The notes: a model not told the origin generated them from the sequence alone. Positions 35,712 to 44,482 are shown, counted from the stretch's first letter. The stretch is DNA of 64,000 nt from CAWCGU01 sp963838095 (GCA_963838095.1 CAWIPO010000007.1:479579-543578), one strand, 5' to 3'. Program-made: numbers and translations.

Positions 35712-36185
35712 TTATGAGCCGGCCGATTCGTCCTCGAGGCCGGCCGCCGTATTGAGCGCCGACGCGGCTTCGAGCGTGAGCCGCTCCACCTCCGAGGCCG
35801 GGGCCCGATCGGCGATCGCGGTGTCCAGGGCGTCGAAGGCCTCGACCGCGGCGGCGGTGCCCGCGGGATTGATCAGGGTCAGGTCGGGCTCGGCCTGCTC
35901 GAAGGATTCGCGGGCGCGATTCAGGTGCTCTTGGGCAGCCTCGTCCTCGGTCGCGGCGGCGGCCGGTCCCGAGCCCTGCCCCTGCTCGTACTCGATCGGG
36001 ACCAGCTCCAGCGAGCTCTGCGCCGCGCGGACTTCCTCGTGCATCGGCTCCAGCGCTTCGCTTAGCGATGGCTCGCCGGAGCCGCCCAGCAGCAGACCGA
36101 TCGCGAGCCCGGCCGCGGCAGCGACGAGCGCGACGAGCGCGACCGGCCACAGGCTGCGGCTACGGGCTTCTCGGTAAAGCGACAC
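35712..36185 (-). CDS. TM-anchored protein resembling the FTR1 outside domain
   Basis: 157 residues. The N-terminal membrane anchor (WPVALVALVAAAAGLAIGLLLG) is followed by a helical outside domain rich in Ala/Glu. The part from AQEHLNRARESFEQAEPDL to AFDALDTAIADRAPASEVER resembles the N-terminal outside domain of the FTR1 permease encoded two genes upstream, which has the same A-P-A-S-E-V-E turn after an A-I helix. The likely role is as an accessory metal-binding or partner domain (inference). It lies 2 bases after the HyuA-like gene. Confidence 0.6.
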   Translation of the reverse strand: MSLYREARSRSLWPVALVALVAAAAGLAIGLLLGGSGEPSLSEALEPMHEEVRAAQSSLELVPIEYEQGQGSGPAAAATEDEAAQEHLNRARESFEQAEPDLTLINPAGTAAAVEAFDALDTAIADRAPASEVERLTLEAASALNTAAGLEDESAGS

Positions 36186-36187
36186 GG

Positions 36188-38300
36188 CTAGCGGGCGAGT
36201 ATCGCCACGGCCGGGCCGTCGTCGCTGCGCACGAGCTGCTCCGCGGCGTTCACGACCTCGTCGGCTCGGCGCGCGTCGGAGAGGTCGAGGATCCGGGCCC
36301 CGCAGACCAGCGAGACCCGCGGCAGCATCGAGGCGACGCCCAGATTGACGCTACAGCCCTCCACCTCCTCTCGAAGGCGACTGACAAAATCGGCTCCCGC
36401 GGCGGCGAACACGGAGCGCGCCTGCTCGGCGAGCGGCACGGCGCCGTGCTGGTCGACGGCCGCGACGCGACCGGAGCCGTTCTCGGAATAGACGAGGTAG
36501 AAGTCATTCTCCGCCAGCAGCGAGAGCTCCGCCGGGTCGATGTCGAGCGCTCCCGCGGCGGCGTTGAGCCGCTCGGTTCGCCCTGCCTCGCGACGGCCGG
36601 CCGCTCCGGTCTCGAGCGCCACTGCGCCCGTCGCCACCGCTCGCACGACGCCTTCCTGCGGCTCGTAGGTCGTCTCCACCCTGACCGTCTGCGGCGCCGC
36701 CCCCGATTCGACGCATGCGCGCTCGGCCTCCCGCGCCGCCGTGACCCTGGCCGGCGTGGCCACTGCCGCCTCGTCGGTCGTCGGGGTGCGCGTGACCTCG
36801 GCACGGACAAGCGACAGAGCAGCTCCGACCGAAGAGAGGACCTCGGGGTGCTCGGGGAACACGATCTCGGCGCCGACCCGCTGGGCGACGTCGCCGACAA
36901 GCGCGCCGGCCGCACCCCCGAGGGCGACAAGCGAGAAGCCCGGATCCAAATGGTGCTGGCGGGCGGCCTCCTCGACGGCGTCGGCAATCTTCCTCGTCGC
37001 GCCGTCGAGCACCGAACGCGCGGCCTGCTGCGCCGAGCCGCGAGTCGCGTCGGCGAGGGCACCGAACGCCAGCAGCGCCGCCTCCCGCGAGCCCCGGGCG
37101 TGTGCTCCGTCGGGCACCAGCCCGAGGGCGTTCGCCGCGCACGTCGCCGTCAGCGCGAACTGGCCGCCGGCGGCGTGCACGGTCGCGTATTCGGCCGGAT
37201 CTCCGTCGGTTGGAGCGACCAAATCGATCCTCGCGCCTTCCAGCTCAGCAGGATCGGCGAAGCAGGCGTAGCGCAGTCCCGCGATGTGGGCGCTGCGCGG
37301 CCCCACCTCGCGCACGCGGCGGCGACCGATGCGGGCCATGCTGCCTCCTGCCGCGCCGACCACCCAGCTGTCGATCGAGCGGATCGCGGTCGGCCGGCCC
37401 ATCACCTTGACCGTGCGCAACTCGGTGCGCCCACGGCTGGCACGACTGAGACGTGGAGCTGGTCCCACCGCACTCGAGGACGACTGCGTCGCTGATCCTC
37501 AGGTCGTGAAGCGCGGCGGCGACGCCGGCCGCGGGGCCGGAGCCGATGGTGAACGCGGGCTGCCTGCGGAAGGCCTCCACTGCCATCGCGCCGCCGTCCC
37601 CGCGAAGGACGAGCAGCGGGACGGCCAGCCCGGCGCGATCCAGCGCGCGCTCGACGAGCGCGGCCGTTCGCTGCAGCGCGGGCAGGATGCAGGCGTTGAT
37701 CGCGGCGCTGACGGTGCGGGTCTCGAGCCCGTACGCGCCGGTGAGCGTATGACCGGCGCACACCGGCAACGCGAGCTCCAGCGCCCGCTCGGAGACAAGC
37801 GACTCGTGCTCCGGGGCATCGACCGAGAACGCGCCGCTGACGGCGATCGACTCGCAGCCGCGCTCGCGCAGCCGCTCGAGCGTGGCGTCGATCTCGGCGA
37901 CGCTCACCCCCGCCGTCGAGTCGAGGAACTCGTGCTCGGTGGTGAGGCTGCGCCCGGGTGCGAGGGCGACCTCGCCGACGCGCGTGCGCTTGCGCGAGGG
38001 GCGCAGATCGGGCGCGGCTCCGATCCCAACCACGCCGACCTTTGCGACGTCGCCCTCGAGGAGGGCGTTCATCGCCTGGGTGGTGGAGAAGGCGACAAGC
38101 TGGATCTCGCCGCGGCGCTCGCCAAGCGAGGCGAGCAGCCGCTCCAGGGCGCTGATCACGCCATCGGTGACCCCCGCCCGTGAATCGTGGGAGGTCGGGA
38201 CCGACGCCGTCGCCGCCAGCCCCTGGGAGCGGGCTTCAACCGCGACCGCCTTGGTGAACGTTCCACCGACGTCGATGCCGACCCGCAGCCCCGAGCTCAT
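36188..38300 (-). CDS. Hydantoinase/oxoprolinase family protein (HyuA-like; frameshifted)
   Basis: About 704 residues. The ASKHA-type ATPase start MSSGLRVGIDVGGTFTKAV, then VAFSTTQAMNALLEGDVAKV, SGAFSVDAPEHE and VLRGDGGAMAVEAFRRQP, match the HyuA N-domain. RPTAIRSIDSWVVGAAGGSM and GFSLVALGGAAGALVGDVAQ match the central hydantoinase A domain. Family members cleave hydantoins or 5-oxoproline, or carboxylate ketones, usually with a HyuB partner, which is absent here. The frame breaks near 37450, consistent with one extra base. The ATG overlaps the FTR1 stop (ATGA), so it belongs to the iron-uptake operon. Why such an ATPase is there is unclear. Confidence 0.85.
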
Positions 38301-39568
38301 CCGGAAGCCCCTTCCTTGGCGACCTCTGGCTCGGCCCGCGGGGCTTCGGCGGCGCGGCGCCGGCGAGCGGGGCGGATCCCGAACCAGTACGCGGCCCCGA
38401 CGGCGTACAGCGTCAGCATCGCGGCTTGAACGGCGATTCCCTGGACGGTCGGGTGGATGCCGGTCAGCTCGGCGACGAACAGCGGCAACCGCGCCCACTC
38501 CCCGTCGATCGGGGTGACCGCGATCACGTCTCCCTCCTGCAGAGCGCGAACCGCGTTGCCCGCAAATGCCACCGACAGCACCAGCAGGATCGACGCGCCG
38601 GTGATCAGAAGCGGGCGAATCGGGAGCCGGCGGCCGAGCGCGAAGATCGCGTAGCCGCAGCCCGCCAGCGCAGCCACCGCGGCGAGTGCACCCAGCACGA
38701 CCCAGAGGGTGAGCCCCTCGGTGAACATCGCCAGCGCCTGGTAGAAGAGCACGGTCTCGAACCCCTCGCGGTAGACGGCCGTGAACCCGAGGCCCGCGAA
38801 AGCGAGTGCTCCGCCGGTTGCCACGGCGGCGGCGACCCTGGAGCGCATGAACTCCATCCAGCGGCGCTGCTCGAGGCGGGATACGAGCCAGAACGTGACT
38901 GCGAACAGGACGGCGACGGCTAACAGCGCGGTCGCCCCCTCGAGGATCTCGCGGTCGACGGGGGCAATCTCGAGCACGGTGGAGGCGATCACGAACGTGA
39001 TCGCCGTCGCGACGAGCGCCGCCGCGGCTCCCCAGGCCAGCGGCCGGCGGTAGCTGGAGGCGCGGGCGGCCTCCAGCGAGCCGAGGAGGACGGCGATGAT
39101 CAGCACCGCCTCGAGCCCCTCCCGGAAGAGGATTGCGAACGAAAACCCGAATGCGAGCGCCGGAGCGGCGAACCCCTCTTCGCTGAGCGACCGGTTGACG
39201 CCGTCAAGCCCGACATCGATCTCCTCGGCGATCTCCTCGACCTCGCTGGCGGGAGCGCCGCTCTCGATCGCGCTGCGCAGCTCCGCGAACTGATACTCGA
39301 GGTCCAGGACCAGGTTGGGGTCGCGCAGTCGCAGCGGGATCTCGACGTACTCGAAGTGCTCGAGGTAGGCCTCGCGGGCGACCTCGTATGCCTGTTCGCG
39401 ATCGCCCTCTTCGACGAGGACGACCGATCGCTCGACGAGCTCGCGCGCCTCGGTGACCTCCGCCTTGCCCTCCTGGACGGTGACGTCCTGCGCGCCGGCG
39501 CCGGTGGGGAACGCGAGCGCCGCCGCTGCGGCGGTCGCGAAGCCGATCAGGCGGAGGCGCGCTCGCAT
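38297..39568 (-). CDS. FTR1 family iron permease with outside domain
   Basis: 423 residues. The signal/anchor (LIGFATAAAAALAFPTGAGA) is followed by a helical outside domain (about 27-130, with AYLEHFEYVEIPLRL and ESGAPASEVEEI). Seven membrane helices come next, with the two iron-binding motifs REGLEAVL (in FAILFREGLEAVLII) and REGFETVL (in AVYREGFETVLFY). It imports ferric or ferrous iron. A charged tail ends the protein. It starts 3 bases after the lipoprotein gene and overlaps the HyuA-like gene, within an operon preceded by iron-box-like sites. Confidence 0.93.
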   Translation of the reverse strand: MRARLRLIGFATAAAAALAFPTGAGAQDVTVQEGKAEVTEARELVERSVVLVEEGDREQAYEVAREAYLEHFEYVEIPLRLRDPNLVLDLEYQFAELRSAIESGAPASEVEEIAEEIDVGLDGVNRSLSEEGFAAPALAFGFSFAILFREGLEAVLIIAVLLGSLEAARASSYRRPLAWGAAAALVATAITFVIASTVLEIAPVDREILEGATALLAVAVLFAVTFWLVSRLEQRRWMEFMRSRVAAAVATGGALAFAGLGFTAVYREGFETVLFYQALAMFTEGLTLWVVLGALAAVAALAGCGYAIFALGRRLPIRPLLITGASILLVLSVAFAGNAVRALQEGDVIAVTPIDGEWARLPLFVAELTGIHPTVQGIAVQAAMLTLYAVGAAYWFGIRPARRRRAAEAPRAEPEVAKEGASG

Positions 39569-39571
39569 CGC

Positions 39572-40045
39572 CTAGTAGGAGCTCCCCGAATCACTACTGG
39601 AGTCCTGCTCGGCCGAGGACGACCCCTGAAGCGCTGTCTCGGCGTCGTCGAGCCCGCTGTTGGCATCGTCAACCAGCCCGGTCACCACGTTGACGGCCGC
39701 GCCGGTGGCGATCGCATCGGTGATCGTCTCACGGATCAGCACCTCCAGCTCCTCGTTGAGCTCAGGGTCGGCTTCCTCGAGCGGCACCTCGACGAGCTCG
39801 AAATGCTGCAGGTAGGTCTCGCTGACCGTGTCCTCAGCGGCCGCGGCGTCGTCGTCGCGGTACTGGTCGAGGCCGTCGGCGAGGCCGGCCCTGACCGCGG
39901 CGATCTCCTCGATCGCCTGCTCTGGCGTAACGGCCGCTTCGGTCTCCGACGAGGCGTCGGTATCGGAGTCGTCGCCGCAGGCCGCGATCGCGATCGCGGC
40001 GACGGAGGTGCAGAGCAGGATCATGAACCGGCGGTGGTTGCGCAA
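39572..40045 (-). CDS. Lipoprotein with FTR1-type outside domain
   Basis: 157 residues from a TTG with AAAGGA 8 bases upstream; an ATG at 40024 is the alternative start. The leader LLCTSVAAIAIAACGDDSD has a lipobox (I-A-A-C), so the protein should be lipid-anchored outside the membrane. The mature domain parallels the FTR1 N-domain: ETYLQHFELVEVPLEEADPE against AYLEHFEYVEIPL in the permease, then IATGAAVNVVTGLVDDANSG. The tail is Ser/Asp-rich. It probably captures iron for, or regulates, the permease encoded immediately downstream (inference). It is the first gene of the operon. Confidence 0.75.
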   Translation of the reverse strand: MRNHRRFMILLCTSVAAIAIAACGDDSDTDASSETEAAVTPEQAIEEIAAVRAGLADGLDQYRDDDAAAAEDTVSETYLQHFELVEVPLEEADPELNEELEVLIRETITDAIATGAAVNVVTGLVDDANSGLDDAETALQGSSSAEQDSSSDSGSSY

Positions 40046-40073
40046 GAGGGTCCTTTCGCGGCTGAAAAGCCTA

Positions 40074-40092
40074 TTAGGGTTGCCGAATTGAT
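40074..40092. promoter_or_regulatory. DtxR/IdeR-like iron box 2
   Basis: TTAGGGTTGCCGAATTGAT. It shares the left half TTAGG and the central GCC-AA with the mycobacterial iron box (TTAGGTTAGCCTAACCTAA). It lies 29 bases before the TTG of the lipoprotein gene, exactly 21 bases from the second box at 40095. The right half is weak. Confidence 0.45.
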
Positions 40093-40094
40093 GC

Positions 40095-40113
40095 TTAGGT
40101 AAGCCGAATTTAG
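40095..40113. promoter_or_regulatory. DtxR/IdeR-like iron box 1
   Basis: TTAGGTAAGCCGAATTTAG matches about 13 of 19 positions of the IdeR/DtxR consensus. It is placed upstream of the lipoprotein-FTR1 operon, as expected for repression by an iron-loaded regulator. It overlaps a perfect 14-bp palindrome, TTAGGGTACCCTAA (40110-40123), which could be a further site. Confidence 0.6.
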
Positions 40114-40123
40114 GGTACCCTAA
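40110..40123. promoter_or_regulatory. Perfect 14-bp palindrome, possible regulator site
   Basis: TTAGGGTACCCTAA, overlapping iron box 1. The half-site TTAGGG/CCCTAA is the same as the left arm of box 2. Its position between the divergent iron operon and the thioesterase gene suits an operator. Confidence 0.5.
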
Positions 40124-40188
40124 GTTTCTACCACAGATCGCACCTACCAAGGGCCGGGATCGAGCGCCGGGTGCAATAACGTCGGGCG

Positions 40189-41280
40189 ATGGAAGCGATC
40201 TGGAAAGAGCCGGCGCGCGGCGGGTACGGCGCACCGTGGATGCTCGCTCTCCCCGGTCTCGAGCGGCTTCAAAGCTGGCTGCGCGAGGGACTCGCAACCC
40301 CTCCTCCGCTCTTCCACCTCACCGGCGCGAGGCCCACGGCGGTCGGCAAGGGCACCGCCGACTCCGAGATGCCGGCGTCGGAGTGGCTACTGAACTCGGC
40401 CGGGCTGATCAACGGCGGGACGCTGGCGATCCTGGCCGACATCGCATTCGGCTGTTCGATCGAGACCGAGCTGCCGGCGGCGACCCCGTACACGACGGCG
40501 GAGATCTCGCTCACGTTCCTGCGTCCGGCGACGACCGGTGGAAGGCTGACCGCCCACGGGCAGGTGATCCATGTCGGGCGCTCCACGGCCCTGTCGGAGG
40601 CGTTCGTGATCGACTCCGACGAGCGGCTGATCGCCCACGGAACCTCGCGCTGCGCGATCCTGCCGAAAATCGATCAGGACCTCCCGGATCCCCCCGTCGC
40701 GGGTGCGGTCGCGGGGTCGCCCGTCCACGAGACGCCCGACCCATACCTGCGCACGCCGCCAACCGACGGGGTACTGGAGCAGGCGGTCTGGGAGTCGACC
40801 AGCGGGGCAGACATCCTGCGCCGCCAGCTCGCCGGCGAGCTGCCGCCGCCTCCGATCGGCCTGCTCACCGGCGTGCGCCCGACCGCAAGCGGAGAGGGCA
40901 CCGCCGAAGCACGGATGCCCGCCAGCGAGTGGCTGGCGAGCCCGAGCGGCCTGCTTCAGGGAGGGACGATCGCGATGCTCGCCGACGTGGCGATGCTCTC
41001 GGCGGTGCAGACCACGGTCCCCGCCGGCACGGCATTCGCCGGCCTCGACCTGAAGATCAACTACCTCCGCCCCGCTCCACCGGACGGCCGCGACCTGATC
41101 GCGAGGGCGGAGGTGATCCACAGCGGTCGCACCATCGCCGTCGCGCGAACGACGATCGAGAATGCTGACCGCAAAGCGGTCGCCCTTGCCACGGGATCGA
41201 TGATGTTCCTGCCCGGGCGACCGGCCAACCTGGGCGAGGTGGAGCTGAGCTCAGGCGAGTCGGCCGAGCCGGCTCAGTAG
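40189..41280 (+). CDS. Tandem hotdog (PaaI-type) thioesterase
   Basis: 363 residues with two hotdog domains. Each has the same order: 'T-G-x-R-P-T-A' (LTGARPTAVGKGTADSEMPA; LTGVRPTASGEGTAEARMPA), then the long helix (LINGGTLAILADIAFGCSIE; LLQGGTIAMLADVAMLSAVQ), then 'L-x-Y/F-L-R-P' (ISLTFLRPAT; KINYLRPAP). The G-G-x-x-A-x-L-A-D helix is the PaaI acyl-CoA thioesterase signature. The two halves are internal duplicates. It probably hydrolyses acyl-CoA or a related thioester. It is convergent with truA, overlapping by 7 bases. Confidence 0.85.
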   Translation: MEAIWKEPARGGYGAPWMLALPGLERLQSWLREGLATPPPLFHLTGARPTAVGKGTADSEMPASEWLLNSAGLINGGTLAILADIAFGCSIETELPAATPYTTAEISLTFLRPATTGGRLTAHGQVIHVGRSTALSEAFVIDSDERLIAHGTSRCAILPKIDQDLPDPPVAGAVAGSPVHETPDPYLRTPPTDGVLEQAVWESTSGADILRRQLAGELPPPPIGLLTGVRPTASGEGTAEARMPASEWLASPSGLLQGGTIAMLADVAMLSAVQTTVPAGTAFAGLDLKINYLRPAPPDGRDLIARAEVIHSGRTIAVARTTIENADRKAVALATGSMMFLPGRPANLGEVELSSGESAEPAQ

Positions 41281-42023
41281 CGAATCGACGCCAGGTAGAG
41301 GCCGTGGGCCGCGACGGTGTCGCCGGCCTGCTCGCGCGGTGCTCCGCGCAGAAGTGCCTGGTAATCGCCGTATTTCATCCGCCCCGCGGCTACCTCGAGC
41401 ATCGTCCCGACGAGCACGCGGACCATGTGCCGCATAAAGGCGTCGGCCTCGATCCAGAAGCACCAAACTCCGTCGCCCTCATGCTGCTGATCCTCACGAA
41501 GCCACTTGCAGCGATAGATGTCGCGTTCGAAGCGGACGTGCTCGGTGTCGGTGGGCGTGAAGGCGGTGAAGTCGTGCGTGCCGACGGTCGCTTCGGCGCA
41601 GGCCTGGAGGAGGTCGATGTCGAGCGGGTGGGGCCACCAAAGCGCCCGGCCCTCCTCGAACGGATCTCGCGCCGGCGAGGCGAGCAGGCGGTAGCAGTAC
41701 GTTCGCGACCGGGCATCGCGGCGGGCATCGAAGCCGGCGGGGGCGAGCTCGGCAGCCAGCACCGCGACATCCTTCGCAAGCATGCCGTTGAGGCGCCTGG
41801 GGAGGCGGTCTGGCAGGTCCGCCGTGGTGTGGAAGCTCGCCACCTGCGCCCACGCGTGCACGCCGCTGTCCGTTCGGCCGGCGACTGTCAGCTGCGGCCG
41901 CTCGCCGAGAATCGTCCCCAGCGTCCCCTCGAGCTCGTCCTGCACGGTCCTCAGCCCAGGCTGCGCTGCCCAGCCGGAAAAGCCGGTGCCGTCGTAGGAG
42001 ATGGTGAGGCGGACGGTGGACAC
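41274..42023 (-). CDS. truA: tRNA pseudouridine synthase A
   Basis: 249 residues. The catalytic Asp52 is in AGRTDSGVHAWAQVASF. RTYCYRLL, GTHDFTAFTP and FMRHMVRVLVGTMLEVAAG are family motifs. It converts U38-U40 in the tRNA anticodon arm to pseudouridine. It is the last gene of the alpha ribosomal group, 21 bases after rplQ, the usual place in actinobacteria. Confidence 0.97.
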   Translation of the reverse strand: MSTVRLTISYDGTGFSGWAAQPGLRTVQDELEGTLGTILGERPQLTVAGRTDSGVHAWAQVASFHTTADLPDRLPRRLNGMLAKDVAVLAAELAPAGFDARRDARSRTYCYRLLASPARDPFEEGRALWWPHPLDIDLLQACAEATVGTHDFTAFTPTDTEHVRFERDIYRCKWLREDQQHEGDGVWCFWIEADAFMRHMVRVLVGTMLEVAAGRMKYGDYQALLRGAPREQAGDTVAAHGLYLASIRY

Positions 42024-42044
42024 AGGCGCCGGTTTATTGGCGCC

Positions 42045-42398
42045 TCATACGAGCTCGAGGAAGACCATCTCCGTCGAGTCCGAAGGACGTGGGCCGAGCT
42101 TGAGGATCCTCGTGTAGCCGCCGGGCCGGTCGGCGTAACGGGGCGCGACCTCTTCGAACAGCTTGTGGACGACGAAGCGGTCGTTGCCCAGCTCCGAGAG
42201 CGCCTGGCGGCGGGCGTGAAGATCACCGCGCTTTGCGAGCGTGATCAGCTTCTCGACCTCGGGCTTGGCGGCCTTCGCCTTCGCCTGGCTGGTCTTGATC
42301 CGCTCGTGCTCGATCACCTCGCGGCAGAGGTTGCGCAGCAGCGCCTTGCGATGCGAGGCATCGCGGCTGAGCTTGTGGCGGTTATTACCGTGGCGCAT
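42045..42398 (-). CDS. rplQ: 50S ribosomal protein L17
   Basis: 117 residues. MRHGNNRHKLSRDASHRKAL is the conserved start, followed by NLCREVIEHERIKTSQAKAK and the central VEKLITLAKR. It ends with RKLGPRPSD-type residues (TRILKLGPRPSDSTEMVFLE). A large-subunit protein near the exit tunnel. It follows rpoA and precedes truA. Confidence 0.98.
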   Translation of the reverse strand: MRHGNNRHKLSRDASHRKALLRNLCREVIEHERIKTSQAKAKAAKPEVEKLITLAKRGDLHARRQALSELGNDRFVVHKLFEEVAPRYADRPGGYTRILKLGPRPSDSTEMVFLELV

Positions 42399-42442
42399 TG
42401 CGGCCTGCTCCGAACTTCCCTGCTCCTGGTGCGAAGGGGAGC

Positions 42443-43405
42443 CTAGCCGTCCCGTAGCGAAAGGCCGAGCTGTGCCAGCGACTCGCGCACCTCTTCGGTC
42501 GACCGCTTGCCGAAGTTCGGGATCGCGTTCAGCTCGGACTCCGACTTCTGCAGCAGGTCGCCGACCGTCTGGATGCCGGCGCGCTTGAGGCAGTTGTACG
42601 CGCGAACGCCGATCTCCAGCTCCTCGATCAGGCGGTCGTCGCCCTCGACGAGGCCGGTGGTGATCTCGCCCTCCTCCACGCCGATCCCGTCGCGGCTGGT
42701 GAGCTCGTCGACGCGATCGGCGTCGGTGAAGATCGCCAGGCTCTTGATCAGGATCTCGGCTGCCTCGCGCAGAGCGGTGCCGGGCTCGACCGAGCCGTCG
42801 GTCTCGATCTCGAGCGTCAGCTTGTCGAAGTCGGTGCGCTGCCCGACTCGAGCGGCCTCGACCGCGTAAGCGGTGCGGCGAATCGGCGAGTAGATCGAAT
42901 CGATCGGGATCACGCCGATCGGCAGGTCCTCGGACTTGTTCTCATCCGCCGGGGAGTAGCCGCGACCGCGCCCGATGGTCATGTAGATCTCGAGCTTGGT
43001 CTTCTTCTCCAGCGTCGCGATCTGTGCGTTGGGGTTCAGGATCTCGACCCCGGCCGGCAGGTCGATGTCCTTCGCGGTCACGTCTCCGGGACCGCTGGCC
43101 ACCAGCGGCACCTCGACCTCGTCGGCGTCGGTGTGCATGCGGACGACGATGTCCTTCAGGTTGAGGACGATGTCGGTGACGTCCTCCTTCACCCCGTCGA
43201 TGGTCGAGAACTCGTGCGCTACGCCCTCGATGCGGACGCTCTTGATCGCGGCGCCGCCGAGCGAGGAGAGCAGCACGCGGCGGAGGCTGTTGCCGAAGGT
43301 GTAGCCGAAGCCCTTGTCGAGGGGCTCGATAGTGAAGGAGCCGCGGTTGTCGGCGACATCCTCCTTGCTGATCTTCGGAATTTGAAATTCGGGCAGGGTG
43401 GTCAT
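42443..43405 (-). CDS. rpoA: RNA polymerase alpha subunit
   Basis: 320 residues. The N-terminal assembly domain (about 1-230) includes GFGYTFGNSLRRVLLSSLGG and GRGYSPADENK. A linker with a run of Glu (GVEEGEITTGLVEGDD) leads to the C-terminal UP-element-binding domain (VRAYNCLKRAGIQTVGDLLQ, IPNFGKRSTEEVRESL). It sits between rpsD and rplQ as usual. Confidence 0.98.
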   Translation of the reverse strand: MTTLPEFQIPKISKEDVADNRGSFTIEPLDKGFGYTFGNSLRRVLLSSLGGAAIKSVRIEGVAHEFSTIDGVKEDVTDIVLNLKDIVVRMHTDADEVEVPLVASGPGDVTAKDIDLPAGVEILNPNAQIATLEKKTKLEIYMTIGRGRGYSPADENKSEDLPIGVIPIDSIYSPIRRTAYAVEAARVGQRTDFDKLTLEIETDGSVEPGTALREAAEILIKSLAIFTDADRVDELTSRDGIGVEEGEITTGLVEGDDRLIEELEIGVRAYNCLKRAGIQTVGDLLQKSESELNAIPNFGKRSTEEVRESLAQLGLSLRDG

Positions 43406-43441
43406 TGGTACCTCTGGGTGTCTGGGTTTGCTGTCCGAGCC

Positions 43442-44062
43442 CTACTTGGAGTAGAGCTCGACGATCAGCTGCTCCTGTACGGGCGTGGTGATCTCGCCTC
43501 GATCGGGCAGCCTCAAGACTTTGGCCGTCAATGAGTCGTGGTCGGCCTGCAGCCAGGCGGGCACGGCGGCCGTCAACTCGGTGGCCGAGCGCACGATTGG
43601 CTCGGCGGCGGTGCCGTCCTTGATCGCGATGATGTCATCGGAACGCACCTGGTAGGAGGGGATGTCGACTCGGCGTCCGTTCACCGTCCAGTGGCCGTGG
43701 CGGACGAGCTGGCGGGCTTGGCGCCGGGAGGCGGCGAAGCCGAGCCGCACGAGCACGTTGTCGAGCCGGCGCTCGAGCAGCCGCAGCAGGTTCTCGCCGG
43801 TGACGCCCGGCTGGCGCGAGGCCTTCTCGTAGTAGCTGCGGAACTGCTTCTCGAGCAGCTGGTAGTAGCGACGGGTCTTCTGCTTCTCGCGCAGCTGCAC
43901 CCGGTACTCGGACTGGCGCATGCGCCCGCGGCCGTGCTCGCCGGGCGGGTAGGAGCGGCGCTCGACGCCGCACTTGTCGGTCATGCAGCGCGCGCCCTTG
44001 AGGAAGAGCTTCTGGCCCTCTCGGCGGCACTGCTTGCATTGGGGTGAAGTGTCTCGTGCCAT
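43442..44062 (-). CDS. rpsD: 30S ribosomal protein S4 (zinc-binding form)
   Basis: 206 residues. The N-terminal Cys at 9, 12, 26 and 31 (CKQC...CMTDKC) form a zinc site, so this is the C+ type. The RNA-binding S4 domain follows (RLDNVLVRLGFAASRRQARQ, VRHGHWTVNGRRVDIPSYQV). It nucleates 30S assembly. It lies between rpsK and rpoA. Confidence 0.98.
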   Translation of the reverse strand: MARDTSPQCKQCRREGQKLFLKGARCMTDKCGVERRSYPPGEHGRGRMRQSEYRVQLREKQKTRRYYQLLEKQFRSYYEKASRQPGVTGENLLRLLERRLDNVLVRLGFAASRRQARQLVRHGHWTVNGRRVDIPSYQVRSDDIIAIKDGTAAEPIVRSATELTAAVPAWLQADHDSLTAKVLRLPDRGEITTPVQEQLIVELYSK

Positions 44063-44072
44063 CGGCGCCTCC

Positions 44073-44471
44073 TTAGACCCTGCGCCGCTTGCGCGGGCGG
44101 CAGCCGTTGTGGGCCTGCGGGGTGACGTCCTTGACGGTGGTGATCTGGAGCCCGGCGGCCTGCAGGGAGCGGATCGCGGTCTCGCGACCGGAGCCGGCGC
44201 CCTTGGCCAGCACCTCCACCCGCTCGAGACCGTGCTCCATGCCCTTGCGGGCGGCGGAATCGGCGGTCACCTGGGCGGCGAACGGGGTCGACTTGCGAGA
44301 GCCCTTGAAGCCGGCACTGCCGGCCGACTCCCAGCAGATCACGTTGCCGTCGGTGTCGGTGATCGTGACGATGGTGTTGTTGAAGGAGGTCTTCACGTGC
44401 GCGACGCCGTAGGAGATGTTCTTCTTCACCCGGCGCCGGGCGCGGCCCTTTCCTTTCTTAGGCTGCGGCAT
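44073..44471 (-). CDS. rpsK: 30S ribosomal protein S11
   Basis: 132 residues. Features: HVKTSFNNTIVTITDTDGNV, SAGSAGFKGSRKSTPFAAQV, GAGSGRETAIRSL and the conserved end DVTPQAHNGCRPRKRRRV. A platform protein near the mRNA exit. The N-terminus is short and basic (MPQPKKGKGRARRRVKK). Confidence 0.98.
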   Translation of the reverse strand: MPQPKKGKGRARRRVKKNISYGVAHVKTSFNNTIVTITDTDGNVICWESAGSAGFKGSRKSTPFAAQVTADSAARKGMEHGLERVEVLAKGAGSGRETAIRSLQAAGLQITTVKDVTPQAHNGCRPRKRRRV

Positions 44472-44482
44472 CGCTCAAATCC

